From: Thermofilum sp.
GTDB taxonomy: Archaea; Thermoproteota; Thermoprotei; Thermofilales; Thermofilaceae
NCBI GenBank assembly: GCA_038741495.1
Contig: JAVYKX010000002.1
Span: forward strand, 124,001 to 188,000
Direction of reading: 5' to 3'
DNA length: 64,000 bases
Position numbers and translations under genes: made by a program. The first letter of the stretch is position 1, and the number at the start of each line of letters is the position of its first letter. Of the stretch, positions 17,538 through 24,369 are shown piece after piece. The notes under the pieces are model-generated. The model was not told the DNA's origin. It did no database searches and saw only the letters and a list, made by a program, of their open reading frames with translations.

Positions 17538-18221
17538 GTGCCTCAGGCGGTTGTAAAGGTGGGAGGCAGCTTACTCTTCGATGAGAAAGGAGAGCTGCGC
17601 GCCGAGTATCTGCGTTCCCTAATTGTCACCCTTAAACTTGCGTCTCAGAATAGTAGGCTAGTTGTAGTCGTCGGCGGGGGTCAGGTTGCCCGCAAGTACA
17701 TAGAGGCAGGAAGAGGTCTGGGCGCCAGTGAGGGAGCGCTCGACGAGGTAGGAATCTTTGCTTCACGGCTTAATGCCTCACTACTTTTTGCAGCTTTTTA
17801 CAAAACATTCCCCATAATTCCTACATCTCTGAGGGAGATCCGGGCACTAACACTTTCGGACTTACCGGTGGTTTTCACGGGAGGTCTTCAGCCGGGGCAG
17901 TCCACAACGACCACTGCAGCCCTGATCGCGGAGGCTCTCTCCTGGGATCTCGTAATTGCGACAGATGTGAGTGGTATTTTCGATAAAGACCCTAAGAAGT
18001 ACCCCGACGCAAAGCTCCTGAAACAGGTTATGGCCAGCGACCTATTGAGTAAATTCTCCAGCAACCAGGTTGCCGGCGGCTATAAGCTTCTGGACCCGCT
18101 CACGCTCCACATAATTATCAGGAGCAAGCGGACTGTTCGGGTCATCGCTGGTGAACCATCTGAAAACATTGCTCGCGCGCTGAGTGGGGAGAATATAGGA
18201 AGCGTGATCCTACCAGGGTAG
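17538..18221 (+). CDS. pyrH: UMP kinase, archaeal type
   Basis: 227-residue amino acid kinase fold. AVVKVGGSLLF at the N-terminus and VVVVGGGQVARKYI near residue 44 form the nucleotide-binding glycine loops. TGGLQPGQSTTTTAALIAEAL near residue 115 binds UMP/ATP, and VIATDVSGIFDKDPKKYPDA follows. It makes UDP from UMP. Start is GTG in the palindrome CACGTG. Confidence 0.93.
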   Translation: MPQAVVKVGGSLLFDEKGELRAEYLRSLIVTLKLASQNSRLVVVVGGGQVARKYIEAGRGLGASEGALDEVGIFASRLNASLLFAAFYKTFPIIPTSLREIRALTLSDLPVVFTGGLQPGQSTTTTAALIAEALSWDLVIATDVSGIFDKDPKKYPDAKLLKQVMASDLLSKFSSNQVAGGYKLLDPLTLHIIIRSKRTVRVIAGEPSENIARALSGENIGSVILPG

Positions 18222-18239
18222 AGGTTCCGGCGGGCAGAG

Positions 18240-20039
18240 CTAAGGAAACTCTATTTCTCTACTGAGCCCCATTTTAAACTTCAGAAGCTTCTTTAGAAAA
18301 TTAACCTCATTAGAGGTTAGCAGGCTTGAGTATTTATCAAGAAGAGTATTGATCTCATTTACTGAGAGATCAGAGTACAGGTACTCGCCCTCTTCGACCT
18401 GTCTACCTACGATAGCTTTACTCCTTATGGATACCGCAACTTCGGAGCCTTCTTCAGCGTACTCCAAGACTTTATCATGTTGCCTAATCTGCATAACTTC
18501 ACCTATCTCGCGCCCGTCTCTCGTGACTAGCCTGGTTCCGCCCTTGAGCCTTCCTGCAATGACTCTAACCCCAACGATTATAGGATCTCTTCTACGGAAG
18601 ACGTAGCCGGGTAGAATCTGGATCACAGCGGGTTGCGTCATCTTCTTCAACAGCTCCCGTTTCTCAGCTTCCTTAAGCTCCTCACACCACTTCAGATAAT
18701 CCTCGACCAGCCGGTATATAATTCTCTCCTGGAATATCGGAATACCTAGCTTGCCGGCTTCCTCCTTAGCCTCGGGAAGCACTTTGACGTTAAAAGCTAG
18801 CACTGCAGCTCTAGCCGGGTCCTTGTCCTTTACCATGCTTGCCTCGATTATATCCCTCTTTGCAACGGCGCCTATATCTGCTAACCGTACCGGTACGTTC
18901 ATCTTCTTAATGTATCCGACAAGAGCTTCAAGCGTGCCCAAAGTGTCCGCCTTTACGACGACTCCTACAGCATCGTACCTGAACCTTACGGATAGAATCT
19001 CCTCCTGAACTTCTCTGGCCACGCTTTCGATAGACGCTGCGTCAGTCACTGCGTATAAAGGAGCACCAGGGATGCAGTTCTCCAGCCCCTCGGCCACGAC
19101 TTTTACTCCCGCGGCTGCCTGAACCTGCTCCACGTCGATAAAACGATCTTCAGGAGAGCGCATCTCGTCGAGAGGTTTAGGCATGAGAAGTAGCTTCACT
19201 CTAGTCACAACCGGTTTTTCAAGGCCGCCTGCAACGATGAGATCTCCTTTCCTCAGCACACCGTCGTAGATAACAACAGCTGCTGTCGTGCCAAGTCCCA
19301 CCTCTTCCTTGAGCTCTAGAATAACGCCTTTTGCAGGGGATACTGTTGATACTAGACGTTTTAGCAGGAAACGCTGGGAAAGGCCAGCCATTACCAGGAG
19401 GAGGTCCGGCAACCCCTCGCCGGTGAGCGCGCTCGTAGGAACTAGAGCAAGTGTTCGCGTGAAGTCCCGGACTCTGTCGTATCTGTCGGCTTGAAACCCA
19501 ATCTCTCGAAACTGCTTGATAACGTAAGCTATCAACTCCTCGAGCCTGTATACGACGTCTTCCGGCTGATGCTTGAGTGTCTCGCCAAGAGCGGCGCTAG
19601 GCACAGGCTTCCAGCCTTGAATCCTGTCAATCTTGTTGACAGCAACTACGAACGGGACCTTCCTCTGCTTCAGTATCTCTATCGACTCATAAGTCTGCGG
19701 CTCTAACCCCTTAAACACATCTACGACTAGGATGGCGAGATCCGCTATGCTTCCTCCTCGGAATCTCAGGTTACTAAAAGCTTCGTGACCAGGAGTATCT
19801 ATCACCAGGAAACCTGGGATCTTTATCTCAACCTTTATCTGTGAAAGAAGCGGTCCGCAGATACTTTCCAGAGCGCTCCACGGGAGAAAAGAAGCACCGA
19901 TATGCTGAGTCATCGTTCCAGGCTCACGCCGCGCAACCGCTGTCCCGCGGATTTTATCCAAAAGCGTGGTCTTACCGGCATCAACGTGCCCCAAGACAAC
20001 TATGATGGGGGCTCGAACGTAGGTCTTAGCAGTAGACAT
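18240..20039 (-). CDS. infB: translation initiation factor aIF5B
   Basis: I start at ATG 20039 (MSTAKTYVRAPI), preceded by GGAGGTG about 10 bases upstream; the frame is open for five further codons. About 599 residues. GTPase G1 is GHVDAGKTTLLD, G3 is DTPGHEAF and G4 is NKID. The EF-Tu-like domain II and C-terminal domains of eIF5B follow. It promotes subunit joining. L24e lies just upstream on the same strand. Confidence 0.95.
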   Translation of the reverse strand: MSTAKTYVRAPIIVVLGHVDAGKTTLLDKIRGTAVARREPGTMTQHIGASFLPWSALESICGPLLSQIKVEIKIPGFLVIDTPGHEAFSNLRFRGGSIADLAILVVDVFKGLEPQTYESIEILKQRKVPFVVAVNKIDRIQGWKPVPSAALGETLKHQPEDVVYRLEELIAYVIKQFREIGFQADRYDRVRDFTRTLALVPTSALTGEGLPDLLLVMAGLSQRFLLKRLVSTVSPAKGVILELKEEVGLGTTAAVVIYDGVLRKGDLIVAGGLEKPVVTRVKLLLMPKPLDEMRSPEDRFIDVEQVQAAAGVKVVAEGLENCIPGAPLYAVTDAASIESVAREVQEEILSVRFRYDAVGVVVKADTLGTLEALVGYIKKMNVPVRLADIGAVAKRDIIEASMVKDKDPARAAVLAFNVKVLPEAKEEAGKLGIPIFQERIIYRLVEDYLKWCEELKEAEKRELLKKMTQPAVIQILPGYVFRRRDPIIVGVRVIAGRLKGGTRLVTRDGREIGEVMQIRQHDKVLEYAEEGSEVAVSIRSKAIVGRQVEEGEYLYSDLSVNEINTLLDKYSSLLTSNEVNFLKKLLKFKMGLSREIEFP

Positions 20040-20092
20040 GCACCACACCTCCACGCACTTTTGAGGTAGAAGCTTCGAGGCACTGTAGCCAG

Positions 20093-20269
20093 TTACTTGG
20101 ATGCTTTAGCCCACTTCAACTTTCTCGGATCTCTATGCATTTTAATGGAGCTTTTAAAGCACTTTGAAGAACAGAAGTGCAGGATAGCGCCATCATTTCT
20201 GACGTAAGCTATGCCGCTTCCAGGCTTAACAGGCCTTTTGCAGAACGTGCAGTATAGCACTTTTGGCAT
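20093..20269 (-). CDS. rpl24e: ribosomal protein L24e
   Basis: A 58-codon gene read by hand. It starts [19 protein letters not shown], continues with a second Cys pair in [11 protein letters not shown], and ends [13 protein letters not shown]. The CxxC...CxxxC zinc site and the RDPRK/W motif are those of L24e. It lies just 5' of infB and 8 bases after the 20277 gene; L24e beside aIF5B is conserved in archaea. Full length for the family. Confidence 0.95.
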   Translation of the reverse strand: MPKVLYCTFCKRPVKPGSGIAYVRNDGAILHFCSSKCFKSSIKMHRDPRKLKWAKASK

Positions 20270-20276
20270 TACCAGC

Positions 20277-20942
20277 TCACCTACCCCAGCCGCTGCCGTG
20301 CAGGAATATATCTTTTTTATTCTGGGAAGCGCTGCGTTCCCGCGATAGCATCTGCCTAGTGAAGTGAACGTAGAGCCTGCTTGCAGCTGGGGGGTCTGCT
20401 CTTCCCTTTAAGGCCTCTAAGAGCTGCACAGCGGGGCCCTCGAGGAGGAGATTAGGATTCTCGCTGTCTTCAACTCCCACGAGAAGGAGTACTTCCCTCA
20501 ACGTTGTCGTAGATAGCGGGTAAGCCGTCCTGTACTCACGCTCCAGTTGGAGCCCGGCGGGGTTGCCCATCAACAGCTCGTTCAGCAGATAAGCAACAAC
20601 CTCTTCAGCTGTCAAGGGAAGTACGCAGAGCGGGGATCCGTACCTAGCTGCAAAGCTAGCAGTCTGCAGCTTAAGTTCAGTAATGCTCTTGGGGCTTTCG
20701 GGCACTTGCACTCTCTGCTTGCACATCTGGGAAAGCTCCGCGAGCCGCGGCGAGATGCTGTCCCCCACGTGAAGATGCAGGATCGTCGACTCAAACTCAT
20801 CTTCGATATGGATAAGCATCTTTAACGCAAGGTACGATTGAGGATTGTTCACCGTTACAGCGATTATACTGTCGCGACGCCGGGGAGAAGCTTGCCTGAG
20901 AAGCTCGAGAAATCTTTTTCTCAGAGCAGCGCCCGGTACCAT
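20277..20942 (-). CDS. uncharacterised protein upstream of rpl24e
   Basis: 221 residues, soluble. [20 protein letters not shown] near residue 23 resembles the first strand/helix of an adenine-nucleotide alpha-hydrolase fold but lacks the SGGxDS P-loop. There are two further alpha/beta regions and no cysteine pairs. It is divergent from the 20954 gene with only 11 bases between starts, and 8 bases separate its stop from L24e. I do not recognise it. A decayed tRNA-thiolase relative is one possibility. Confidence 0.6.
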   Translation of the reverse strand: MVPGAALRKRFLELLRQASPRRRDSIIAVTVNNPQSYLALKMLIHIEDEFESTILHLHVGDSISPRLAELSQMCKQRVQVPESPKSITELKLQTASFAARYGSPLCVLPLTAEEVVAYLLNELLMGNPAGLQLEREYRTAYPLSTTTLREVLLLVGVEDSENPNLLLEGPAVQLLEALKGRADPPAASRLYVHFTRQMLSRERSASQNKKDIFLHGSGWGR

Positions 20943-20953
20943 TTACGGTTCAC

Positions 20954-21328
20954 TTGAAGCTCGCTGCCTACGTAATTAAAGGTGCTTCCTGCAGCGACAT
21001 CATGAGCCGGCTAAGAGGCACCCTGACCGTCGGCAAGAGCTTTTTGCTGGCCACGATCGACGAGTACGCTGTCATCTTCCTTAGGGTAGAGTTCCGGGAC
21101 TTGAATAACCACTGCAAGCTGGTATACGTTAACGTCTCTCCGGCTGGTGCGCGCATGTGGAGAGAGGTGTTTACCGTGTGCTGCGAGGAGTCAGAAAAAG
21201 TGATGCTGGTTCTTAGGAGAGTCAGAGGCGTTGGGAGAGTCGGGGCGGATGTTATCGGACATCGACTCTTGGAGTTCCTGAAGAGTAGTAACGTCGATAT
21301 CGAAGTTTTGGAGAGCAACTTCTTCTAA
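20954..21328 (+). CDS. small uncharacterised protein
   Basis: 124 residues from a TTG; no family recognised. The sequence alternates strands and helices (FLLATIDEYAVIFLRVEF and VMLVLRRVRGVGRVGADV), with a central CC pair. It converges on the ubiD gene with 5 bases between stops. Its tight divergent pairing with the 20277 gene supports it being real, but no function can be given. Confidence 0.5.
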   Translation: MKLAAYVIKGASCSDIMSRLRGTLTVGKSFLLATIDEYAVIFLRVEFRDLNNHCKLVYVNVSPAGARMWREVFTVCCEESEKVMLVLRRVRGVGRVGADVIGHRLLEFLKSSNVDIEVLESNFF

Positions 21329-21333
21329 GCGTG

Positions 21334-22653
21334 CTAATCCACTTCGACATCCAACGGGATCCTAGCTCTCTCGAAGAGAGCTGCCCCCTTGCTGAGAGGT
21401 TTCGTAGCATCAATTCCTAGTTTTGATGTTAAAAGTGTTAACTGATCTGCCGAGGGATCTAGGCTGCTACCTCTCACCCCGCTAAGAATCAGTAGATCCT
21501 CGGATGGTTGCATGCGCGTTGCGAGCGCCCATTCGACTTCCTGAAAGTTGTCGGGATCGATGTCTTCGTCGACCACGATCGCTATCTTAAGCGAGGGGTG
21601 TGCCGCGAAAGCTGCTAGCAGCACGTTTTTCGGATCGCCCTCGGTTTCCTTAGACATGCTTATGACAGCAACCAGCCAGCAGCCCCCACCTGGAGTGAGT
21701 CTAACTTTCTTCACTGAGGGAGCTACTTTGCTCGTGGCTTCCCAGATGGCAGCTTCTCGGGGGAATCCCATCAGAAGCAAGTGCTCCAGGCCTGAAGGAA
21801 GTATGGAATAGAATAAAGGATGTTGCCTTGAAAGGATCTCGTGGACCTCGAAAACCGGCTCCTGCCTCACCTCGTCGTACGTTCCAAGTATGTCTACGAA
21901 GGGACCCTCGGGAGCGCGCCTATGGGGCATAAACTCTCCTAGAATTATGTACTCGGAGGGTATAGGGACCGGTATCCCATCAGCGAGCTCGTAAGAAGCT
22001 TTTAGCTCCCCACCCGCAAGGCGATTCGCCACCTCCACCTCGTAAACACCGTAACGCGGACTTGCAGCCGCTGCCACGTACACTATCGGCGGTGCCCCAA
22101 TAACGATTACAGCGGGGAGAGGCTTGTTCATTTTCTCAGCTTTGGTAAACATGTGGTAGAGGTGGCGCGGAACAAGACGCACAGCGAGATGTTTCTCATC
22201 TATGATCATCGCTCTGTGAACACTGGCGTTGAACACGGGCTTCTCGGGATCCCTGCTGAGAAACACTCCTGCAGTGATGTAGTGGCCGCCATCCTTCTCG
22301 AAAAGCTTAGGTATAGGCATCTTGAAGAGGTCATCTCCGAGGCTAAGGAGCCCCATGGGCTCGGCGGGAGCCAGCTTGAGGGGGGAACTCATTGCTGAGA
22401 GTAGAAGCTGGTACGCCTCTCTATCGTCAGCCGCCCCCATTACTTCGTAGAGGGTGGATCTTCTAGCGAGCAAGTTAGAAAGTACTAAGCCTTTCTCCGT
22501 TTTCATCAGTATGGCAGTTGGCTGAACTTTTTTTACCGCAGCGGCAACCTCGAACTCGAGCCTATAGGTCCTAGCTGGCCGCTTAAGCATGTTAAGCCTT
22601 TCGAGATGCTCTACCAGGGATCTTACGTCGAGAGAGATGCTAGGGTTTCTCAA
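21334..22653 (-). CDS. UbiD-family decarboxylase, possibly of the archaeal mevalonate pathway
   Basis: 439 residues. The UbiD pattern includes GGHYITAGVFLSRDPE, HLAVRLVPRHLYHMF and a Glu/Arg/Glu-bearing central region before LGEFMPHRRAPEGPFVDILG. UbiD enzymes use prenylated FMN. In many archaea, including Aeropyrum, a UbiD member is trans-anhydromevalonate 5-phosphate decarboxylase, which fits an isoprenoid-lipid organism. TTG start overlaps the spt5 stop (TTGA), so it is coupled to secE-spt5. The family is clear; the substrate is inferred. Confidence 0.85.
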   Translation of the reverse strand: MRNPSISLDVRSLVEHLERLNMLKRPARTYRLEFEVAAAVKKVQPTAILMKTEKGLVLSNLLARRSTLYEVMGAADDREAYQLLLSAMSSPLKLAPAEPMGLLSLGDDLFKMPIPKLFEKDGGHYITAGVFLSRDPEKPVFNASVHRAMIIDEKHLAVRLVPRHLYHMFTKAEKMNKPLPAVIVIGAPPIVYVAAAASPRYGVYEVEVANRLAGGELKASYELADGIPVPIPSEYIILGEFMPHRRAPEGPFVDILGTYDEVRQEPVFEVHEILSRQHPLFYSILPSGLEHLLLMGFPREAAIWEATSKVAPSVKKVRLTPGGGCWLVAVISMSKETEGDPKNVLLAAFAAHPSLKIAIVVDEDIDPDNFQEVEWALATRMQPSEDLLILSGVRGSSLDPSADQLTLLTSKLGIDATKPLSKGAALFERARIPLDVEVD

Positions 22654-23117
22654 GAGCCGCTCGCCCGCTGCACTATCCTGACATCATCAGCGCTTATAGT
22701 TACGGGTAGAACGTAGGCCGCCTCCGAAAGCTCTACTTTCACTTCATTCTTCACCTTATCGATGCTGATTATCTTACCCCTCATCCCTGCGAAAGGTCCT
22801 CGGATTATCTCAACGATGTCGCCTGTATTCAGCTGCTCGGCAAGCGGTCTCGGCTTAAGAAGGGTTTCCATCTCCTCTATCGAAACAGCACCCCTGACAA
22901 CCCCACGCACATGCTTAATGCCGTAAGCCAGTCTGCGTGCCTCGTACATGCCTTCACTCTCCACGAATATCATCCCCTTGAGGCCTGGGATTACGAGAAG
23001 CGAATTTACCTTATAGTCTCCTCCTGCAGCTCTATTATTCAGAAGCACTGCTACGTTGTACTCCTGTCCGGCGGTAACCTTCAAAGCATAGAACTTGATT
23101 CTCTTCTCCGTCTCCAT
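22650..23117 (-). CDS. spt5: transcription elongation factor Spt5 (NusG family)
   Basis: 155 residues. An NGN domain (FYALKVTAGQEYNVAVLL onward) is followed by a KOW motif, GDIVEIIRGPFAGMRGKIIS. It binds RNA polymerase with Spt4 and aids elongation. Standard archaeal order secE-spt5 is kept. Part of the KOW-coding DNA (22741-22784) recurs in altered form upstream of secE. Confidence 0.95.
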   Translation of the reverse strand: METEKRIKFYALKVTAGQEYNVAVLLNNRAAGGDYKVNSLLVIPGLKGMIFVESEGMYEARRLAYGIKHVRGVVRGAVSIEEMETLLKPRPLAEQLNTGDIVEIIRGPFAGMRGKIISIDKVKNEVKVELSEAAYVLPVTISADDVRIVQRASGS

Positions 23118-23130
23118 CTCTGCGCACCGC

Positions 23131-23409
23131 TCATATTTCGCTCTTTGACCGCAAGTACAAGCCCAGCGCTAGAATCGCCACAAGCGCAACCACACCGATG
23201 ATCAGCGAGAGCTCCGAAGGTACCGAATGCACGCTCTCGATCTCCAGCATAGAGCCCACAAGCTGGAAAAAGAATCCTAGCGCGCCAAGGAGGCTGAAAC
23301 CTGCTAAGATTACCTTTAGAGAGAGTTTGTACTCCTCGGCCGTTGGCTTCGTAGCCAGCTTCACAACTCTTATTATATCCTCGAGCAGTCTCGGCATGTC
23401 CAGCCCCAT
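23131..23409 (-). CDS. secE: preprotein translocase subunit SecE/Sec61-gamma
   Basis: 92 residues. An amphipathic N-terminus (LLEDIIRVVKLATKPTAEEY) is followed by hydrophobic segments near residues 28-50 and 66-86. The second segment makes it longer than the usual single-span SecE. ATG at 23409 or 23397. It is the membrane clamp of the SecY channel. Its upstream region was replaced by the TnpB island: the direct repeat gtatcagct begins on the next base before the start codon. Confidence 0.9.
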   Translation of the reverse strand: MGLDMPRLLEDIIRVVKLATKPTAEEYKLSLKVILAGFSLLGALGFFFQLVGSMLEIESVHSVPSELSLIIGVVALVAILALGLYLRSKSEI

Positions 23410-23419
23410 GTATCAGCTA

Positions 23420-23475
23420 CCTCATTCTTCACCTTGATGTTGATTATCTTACCCCTCACCGCAGAGAATAAATGC
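23420..23475 (-). repeat. diverged copy of the spt5 KOW-coding segment
   Basis: Minus-strand bases here match spt5 22741-22784 closely. The peptide reads FSAVRGKIINIKVKNEV against FAGMRGKIISIDKVKNEV in Spt5, with one codon deleted in frame. There is no room for a whole gene. It is a leftover of a duplication or recombination at the island edge. Confidence 0.75.
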
Positions 23476-23483
23476 AGTCCCAT

Positions 23484-23696
23484 TTAATGCTTTCCGTGGG
23501 CTGGAGCTACGCTTGGTACCTGCTGGACGTGGGCACTGGGGGAGAAGAGCTGGAAGAGCCCGCAGCAGCTGGCGGCGCCAACCTTTAAGTCGTGCTCGCC
23601 GAAAAGCTCCTGGAGCTCTGCGCCCCCGACCCGCTCCCCCTCCCCCAGCCTCGCCCTGAGCTCGCGCCTGCCTTCGCCGCTCGCCAGCCGCTCCAC
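23484..23696 (-). CDS. small gene 2 of a repeated bicistron, copy 1
   Basis: Starts around GTG 23696 (MERLASGEGRRELRARLGEG), about 70 residues, basic then Cys-containing. The start sits directly after a 33-codon ORF whose tail GDWLTVYTAFATG ends in TGA. A homologous pair, GWLTVYAAFATG followed by MEGLASSGGMRELRVRLGEL, lies at 28771-28945. The coiled, charged look would suit a small antitoxin-like protein, but that is speculation. Confidence 0.35.
   Translation of the reverse strand: MERLASGEGRRELRARLGEGERVGGAELQELFGEHDLKVGAASCCGLFQLFSPSAHVQQVPSVAPAHGKH
23487..23588 (+). CDS. possible 33-codon ORF in the island
   Basis: ATG at 23487 after a TATA-like cccatttaatg. It encodes VGWSYAWYLLDVGTGG then an acidic/Ala tail. 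It is antisense to the end of the minus-strand small gene. No family is recognised; it may be chance or a fragment. Confidence 0.2.
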   Translation: MLSVGWSYAWYLLDVGTGGEELEEPAAAGGANL

Positions 23697-23802
23697 ACCA
23701 CTCACCCCGTGGCGAAAGCCGTGTACACGGTGAGCCAGTCACCCCTCAGCCTCATGAGAACCGTGCGCCCCGAGGCGCTGAACGCCACGCTCACCCGCTC
23801 CA
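23697..23802 (-). CDS. small gene 1 of a repeated bicistron, copy 1
   Basis: About 33 codons from a TTG or GTG near 23800: a beta-rich peptide VSVAFSASGRTVLMRLRGDW ending LTVYTAFATG. A TATA-like gatttaaaac precedes it. The same tail occurs at about 28915-28945 and, altered to GGWLTLYTAFAA, at 24235-24285. Repeated occurrence argues it was once a coding unit, perhaps now the C-terminal fragment of a larger protein. Confidence 0.35.
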
Positions 23803-23892
23803 AGCCGCAGTTTTAAATCTTCACCTCGCGCGGAGGCGCCTCGCTAGCCCCGGAGCACGAGAGAGAAAAAAGGAGGAAAAGCTTGAGGGTTT

Positions 23893-24243
23893 TCAGCGGG
23901 GTAGGGCTTCCTCTAGTACCTGCTTAACCTTTTTCTCGAGAAGCTTCCCCGCGTGAAGGAAGGTCGCGCCCTCCTCTGTGACAACCCTCACGTCTTCCGG
24001 CGGGATAATGTTCCCAGCCCTCAGCGCCACCACCGCCTCCTCGGCGCTCACGCTCCTCCTGAACCTGGCGGTGAAGAGCCTCGAGGGAGCGTACCCGACC
24101 CTCACCCACGCTACATCACCCCTCAGCACCACCGACAGGCTGTAGAACATCAGAGTATCCCAAACCTTGCTGCCCGCACCCTCCAAGCCCTCCCTCACTA
24201 CAGCGATTAGCGAGCTGAAGTGCTCCAGCAGGCAGAGAAGCAC
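23893..24243 (-). CDS. uncharacterised island protein
   Basis: 116 residues if started at GTG 24243. A longer frame reaches 24669 but is antisense to tnpB and unlikely. The sequence has a helix (LLCLLEHFSSLIAVVREG), strands VWDTLMFYSLSVVLRGDVAW and VRVGYAPSRLFTARF, then a charged C-terminal helix EKKVKQVLEEALPR. No family recognised. Just before its start lies a copy of the LTLYTAFAA tail seen in the bicistrons, so this may be a related cassette. It is divergent from tnpB. Confidence 0.45.
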   Translation of the reverse strand: MLLCLLEHFSSLIAVVREGLEGAGSKVWDTLMFYSLSVVLRGDVAWVRVGYAPSRLFTARFRRSVSAEEAVVALRAGNIIPPEDVRVVTEEGATFLHAGKLLEKKVKQVLEEALPR

Positions 24244-24302
24244 GCTGCAAAGGCTGTGTAGAGGGTGAGCCAGCCTCCCCTCAAGCGCCGGCACCACTCT
24301 CC

Positions 24303-24319
24303 CGGGGGCGACGCCCCCG
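24303..24319. repeat. strong hairpin in the left part of the tnpB unit
   Basis: CGGGGGC-gac-GCCCCCG is a perfect inverted repeat. It lies between the divergent island gene and the tnpB promoter. IS200/IS605-type elements carry subterminal hairpins, so this could be the left-end structure. Confidence 0.4.
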
Positions 24320-24333
24320 CGTCCCTTGCGGCC

Positions 24334-24344
24334 ATAAATAGGGT
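24334..24344 (+). promoter_or_regulatory. tnpB promoter
   Basis: cataaataggg lies about 26-36 bases before ATG 24370 in otherwise GC-rich DNA. This spacing supports 24370 rather than an earlier GTG as the tnpB start. Confidence 0.6.
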
Positions 24345-24369
24345 TTGGGCAAGTGAAGCTGGGGAGCGG

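Noticed and set aside
24265-24369. Longer tnpB start at GTG 24265
   Set aside because: The extra 35 codons lie in repeat DNA, contain a hairpin, and a TATA box sits inside them just before ATG 24370.
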